Position numbers and translations under genes: made by a program. From Microvirga sp. ACRRW (GTDB taxonomy: Bacteria > Pseudomonadota > Alphaproteobacteria > Rhizobiales > Beijerinckiaceae), in contig NZ_JAKRNJ010000001.1 in the NCBI RefSeq assembly GCF_022346925.1, forward strand, positions 124,001 to 188,000: a stretch of DNA of 64,000 nt, written 5' to 3'. Of the stretch, positions 61,785 to 64,000 are shown piece by piece; the stretch's first letter is position 1; each line of letters starts with the position of its first letter. The notes under the pieces are model-generated. The model was not told the origin of the DNA. It saw nothing but the letters and a program-made list of their open reading frames with translations, and did no database searches.

Positions 61785-62726
61785 ATGCGGGCCATGACAC
61801 AGCCTGCTTCCCCCTCCTCAAAGGTGCGCTCCGGCGTTCTCGTCGGCATCGGCCTGATGCTGCTCGGCACCTTCATGTTTTCCGTGAACGACGTGATGGG
61901 GAAATGGCTCGTCGCCACCTATTCCGTGGGTCAGGTTCTGCTTCTGCGCAGCGTCGCGGCGCTGGCGATCCTTCTGCCGCTCATGCATCGGCAGAACATT
62001 CCCCTGAAAGTTCCGCCGCAGCCCGGGCTTCACGCCTTCCGCATCCTCCTCTCGACCCTCGAGGTGGCCTGCTTCTATTGGGCCGTTACTTACCTGCCCC
62101 TTGCGGACGTGATGACCTATTACCTCGCTGGTCCGATCTATGTGGCGGCCTTCGCGGCGTTTTGGCTGGGCGAGAAGATCGACAAGCCGCGGATCCTCGC
62201 CATCGGCGTCGGCTTCATCGGCGTGCTGATCGCCCTGCGGCCTTCGCCCGCGACGCTCTCCTGGCCCGCCTTCATCGCCCTTGCGGGAAGCATGTTCTAT
62301 TCGCTGCTGATGATCACGACCCGCAAGCTCCGCGACACAGATGACGGCACGCTGGTTCTCGGGCAGATTCTCGGCAATCTCATTTTCGGCATCCTCGTCG
62401 CCCCCTTTGCATGGGTTGCGCCGGGATGGCTCGATCTGGCCGGCCTTTTCCTGCTGGGCATCGTCTCGATGGCAGCGCATGCCTGCGTCAACCGTTCGTT
62501 GAAAATCGCCCCGGCCTCCGTCGTCGCGCCATATCAATACACGCTCATCATATGGGCCATCGTGCTGGGCTATCTGGCTTTCGGTGACATCGTCGAGTTC
62601 TGGACGCTCGTTGGCGCCGCTGTCATTTGCACCGCGGGCTTGGCGCTTCTGTTGCTTGAAAGGGAAGCGGCCCGGCGGGGGCGCGAAACGAAAGATATTG
62701 AGGAACCCGTTCTGCCGGAGGCTTAA
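61785..62726 (+). CDS. EamA/DMT family transporter
   Basis: 313 residues, 10 predicted helices. GIGLMLLGTFMFSVNDVMGKW and LLRSVAALAILLPLMHR start the first repeat; the second ends with VVAPYQYTLIIWAIVLGYLAFGD. A start at 61794 (MTQPASPSSKV) is also possible. The product exports or imports small metabolites; the substrate is unknown. It is divergent from the thioesterase gene, and 101 bases lie before the next gene. Confidence 0.87.
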   Translation: MRAMTQPASPSSKVRSGVLVGIGLMLLGTFMFSVNDVMGKWLVATYSVGQVLLLRSVAALAILLPLMHRQNIPLKVPPQPGLHAFRILLSTLEVACFYWAVTYLPLADVMTYYLAGPIYVAAFAAFWLGEKIDKPRILAIGVGFIGVLIALRPSPATLSWPAFIALAGSMFYSLLMITTRKLRDTDDGTLVLGQILGNLIFGILVAPFAWVAPGWLDLAGLFLLGIVSMAAHACVNRSLKIAPASVVAPYQYTLIIWAIVLGYLAFGDIVEFWTLVGAAVICTAGLALLLLEREAARRGRETKDIEEPVLPEA

Positions 62727-62827
62727 GCCGAAAGGCCAATGGCCTCTCCACAATCTGCCCAACAAACGCGCTTGACAGGTTCGCTCCCCGCACCGTCAAT
62801 GACGCAACAAAAACACAGGGGAGTCCG

Positions 62828-64000
62828 ATGCGCCTCAAGCTCAAAATCGCTGCCGCTACGGCAGGAATTTTCTTTGCCTCCGCAGCCTTCGCGCAGGATA
62901 TCAAGATCGCTCTCATCGCTGGCAAGACCGGTCCGCTCGAGGCTTATGCCAAGCAGACCGAAGCCGGCTTCATGATGGGCCTCGAATATCTCACCAAGGG
63001 CAGCATGACGCTGAACGGCCGCAAGATCTCCGTGATCGTGAAGGACGATCAGCTCAAGGCCGATCTCGCCAAGACGCTTCTGGAGCAGGCCTATAACGAC
63101 GATAAGGTCGACCTCGCTGTCGGCACCACTTCGTCGGCTGCTGCGCTCGCCATGCTTCCCGTCGCGGAAGAGAACGGCAAGGTGCTGATCGTGGAGCCCG
63201 CCGTGGCTGATGCGATCACCGGCGACAAATGGAACCGCTTCATCTTCCGCACCGCCCGCAACTCCACGCAGGATGCTTATGGCGCGGCTGGCGCCATTCC
63301 GGCAAGCGGCGAAGTTTCCATCGCAACGCTCGCCCAGGATTACGCCTTCGGCAAGGATGGCGTCGCAGCTCTCAAGAGCGCGCTCGCGGAAATCCGCCCG
63401 AACGCGAAGGTCGTGTTCGAGGAATATGCGCCGCAGAACGCCACGGACTTCACGGCTTCCGCCCAGCGCATCTTCGACGCACTGAAGGACAAGCCGGGCA
63501 AAAAGATCATCAACATCATCTGGGCCGGCCAGCATCCGCTTCCGAAAATCGCCGACCTGAAGCCCGAGCGCTTCGGCATCGAGATCGCGCCCGGCGGCAA
63601 CATCCTGCCCGCCATGCAGATCTACAAGAACTATCCCGGCATGGAAGGCGCTGTGTACTACTACTATGCCTTCCCGAAGAACGCGATGAACGACTGGCTC
63701 GTGACGGAACATCAGAAGCGCTACAATTCTCCGCCGGACTTCTTCACCGCAGGCGGCTTCGCCGCAGCCTCTGCCGTCGTCACCGCCATCCAGAAGGCCG
63801 GCGGCACGGATACCGAGAAGCTGATCTCCGCCATGGAAGGCATGAGCTTCGAGACGCCGAAGGGCACCATGACTTTCCGCAAGGAAGACCATCAGGCGCT
63901 TCAGGCCATGTATCACTTCAAGGTCAAGGCCAACGGCAAGGACGCGAACGACCTGCTCGATCTCGTCGACACTATCCCCGCCGACAAGATGCCCATTCCG
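62828..64000 (+). CDS. branched-chain amino acid-type ABC substrate-binding protein, cut by window edge
   Basis: 391 residues are seen with no stop, so the C-terminus is outside the window. MRLKLKIAAATAGIFFASAAFAQ is a signal peptide, preceded by GGGGAG before the ATG. The mature part is a periplasmic binding protein of the Leu/Ile/Val type: KIALIAGKTGPLEAYAKQT, GGLEYL-like LEYLTKGSMTLNGRKISVIV, DLAVGTTSSAAALAMLPVAE, FIFRTARNSTQDAYG and AQDYAFGKDGVAALKSAL. It likely feeds a LivHMGF permease outside the window. The ligand cannot be told. Confidence 0.9.
   Translation, partial: MRLKLKIAAATAGIFFASAAFAQDIKIALIAGKTGPLEAYAKQTEAGFMMGLEYLTKGSMTLNGRKISVIVKDDQLKADLAKTLLEQAYNDDKVDLAVGTTSSAAALAMLPVAEENGKVLIVEPAVADAITGDKWNRFIFRTARNSTQDAYGAAGAIPASGEVSIATLAQDYAFGKDGVAALKSALAEIRPNAKVVFEEYAPQNATDFTASAQRIFDALKDKPGKKIINIIWAGQHPLPKIADLKPERFGIEIAPGGNILPAMQIYKNYPGMEGAVYYYYAFPKNAMNDWLVTEHQKRYNSPPDFFTAGGFAAASAVVTAIQKAGGTDTEKLISAMEGMSFETPKGTMTFRKEDHQALQAMYHFKVKANGKDANDLLDLVDTIPADKMPIP

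Overview
The window looks like chromosomal DNA from a GC-rich alphaproteobacterium of the order Hyphomicrobiales (Rhizobiales). Four things point there. A cckA hybrid kinase gene sits beside a TTAA-N7-TTAA CtrA-type site. recA has a direct-repeat SOS box of the alphaproteobacterial type (GAAC-N7-GAAC). There is a giant apolipoprotein-like repeat protein that resembles the Growth Pole Ring protein of polar-growing Rhizobiales. DksA carries only one zinc-finger cysteine. The genus cannot be fixed from sequence reading alone; a Methylobacteriaceae/Beijerinckiaceae relative such as Microvirga is a guess. I saw no tRNA, rRNA, CRISPR array, insertion sequence or prophage block.

Layout. 1-5150: small metabolic, secreted and hypothetical genes, including a DUF1963 protein cut by the left edge, a GFA-family protein, a DUF2231 plus sorbosone-dehydrogenase-like pair and a lipoprotein. 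5340-9531: alaS and SOS-controlled recA. 9678-17449: cckA, a FliO-like protein, dksA and the ycjX-ycjF membrane stress pair. 17519-27017: a hypothetical protein, GNAT, SixA-like phosphatase, MoxR ATPase, a PLP sulfur-amino-acid enzyme, then an operon of Kef-type antiporter, VWA protein, membrane protein and Nudix hydrolase, then UspA and ferredoxin. 27336-32027: the 1563-residue GPR-like protein. 32882-36873: a four-gene Mla/MCE lipid-transport operon. 37047-43970: dipeptide epimerase, MFS, a glycosyltransferase/phosphoesterase pair, an EamA exporter, an XRE-cupin regulator and a diheme cytochrome c. 44000-45480: a more AT-rich stretch with an FkbM methyltransferase. 45483-46884: cytochrome c', rhodanese and BON-LysM protein. 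46959-50653: a urate catabolism cluster. 50827-56209: a complete oligopeptide ABC transporter. 56250-64000: a ligase-less LigD, GST, PPK2, universal stress protein, SMP-30 protein, thioesterase, EamA transporter and an amino-acid binding protein cut by the right edge.

How the genes work together. PuuD oxidises urate, UraH hydrolyses 5-hydroxyisourate, the C-terminal UraD half of a fusion decarboxylates OHCU, and its N-terminal PuuE half opens allantoin, so the four steps from urate to allantoate are encoded in about 3.2 kb. The Mla operon (MlaE with STAS, MlaF, MlaD, PqiC-like lipoprotein) encodes an envelope lipid shuttle. MoxR and its usual VWA partner are present but lie 3.3 kb apart on opposite strands. 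CckA, a CtrA site before the FliO-like gene and the GPR-like protein belong to the cell-cycle and polar-growth machinery typical of this order. I found no clearly new multi-gene system. The most interesting items are the hendecad-repeat GPR-like protein, the PE-POL LigD without a ligase domain, and a hairpin that overlaps the rhodanese ribosome binding site.
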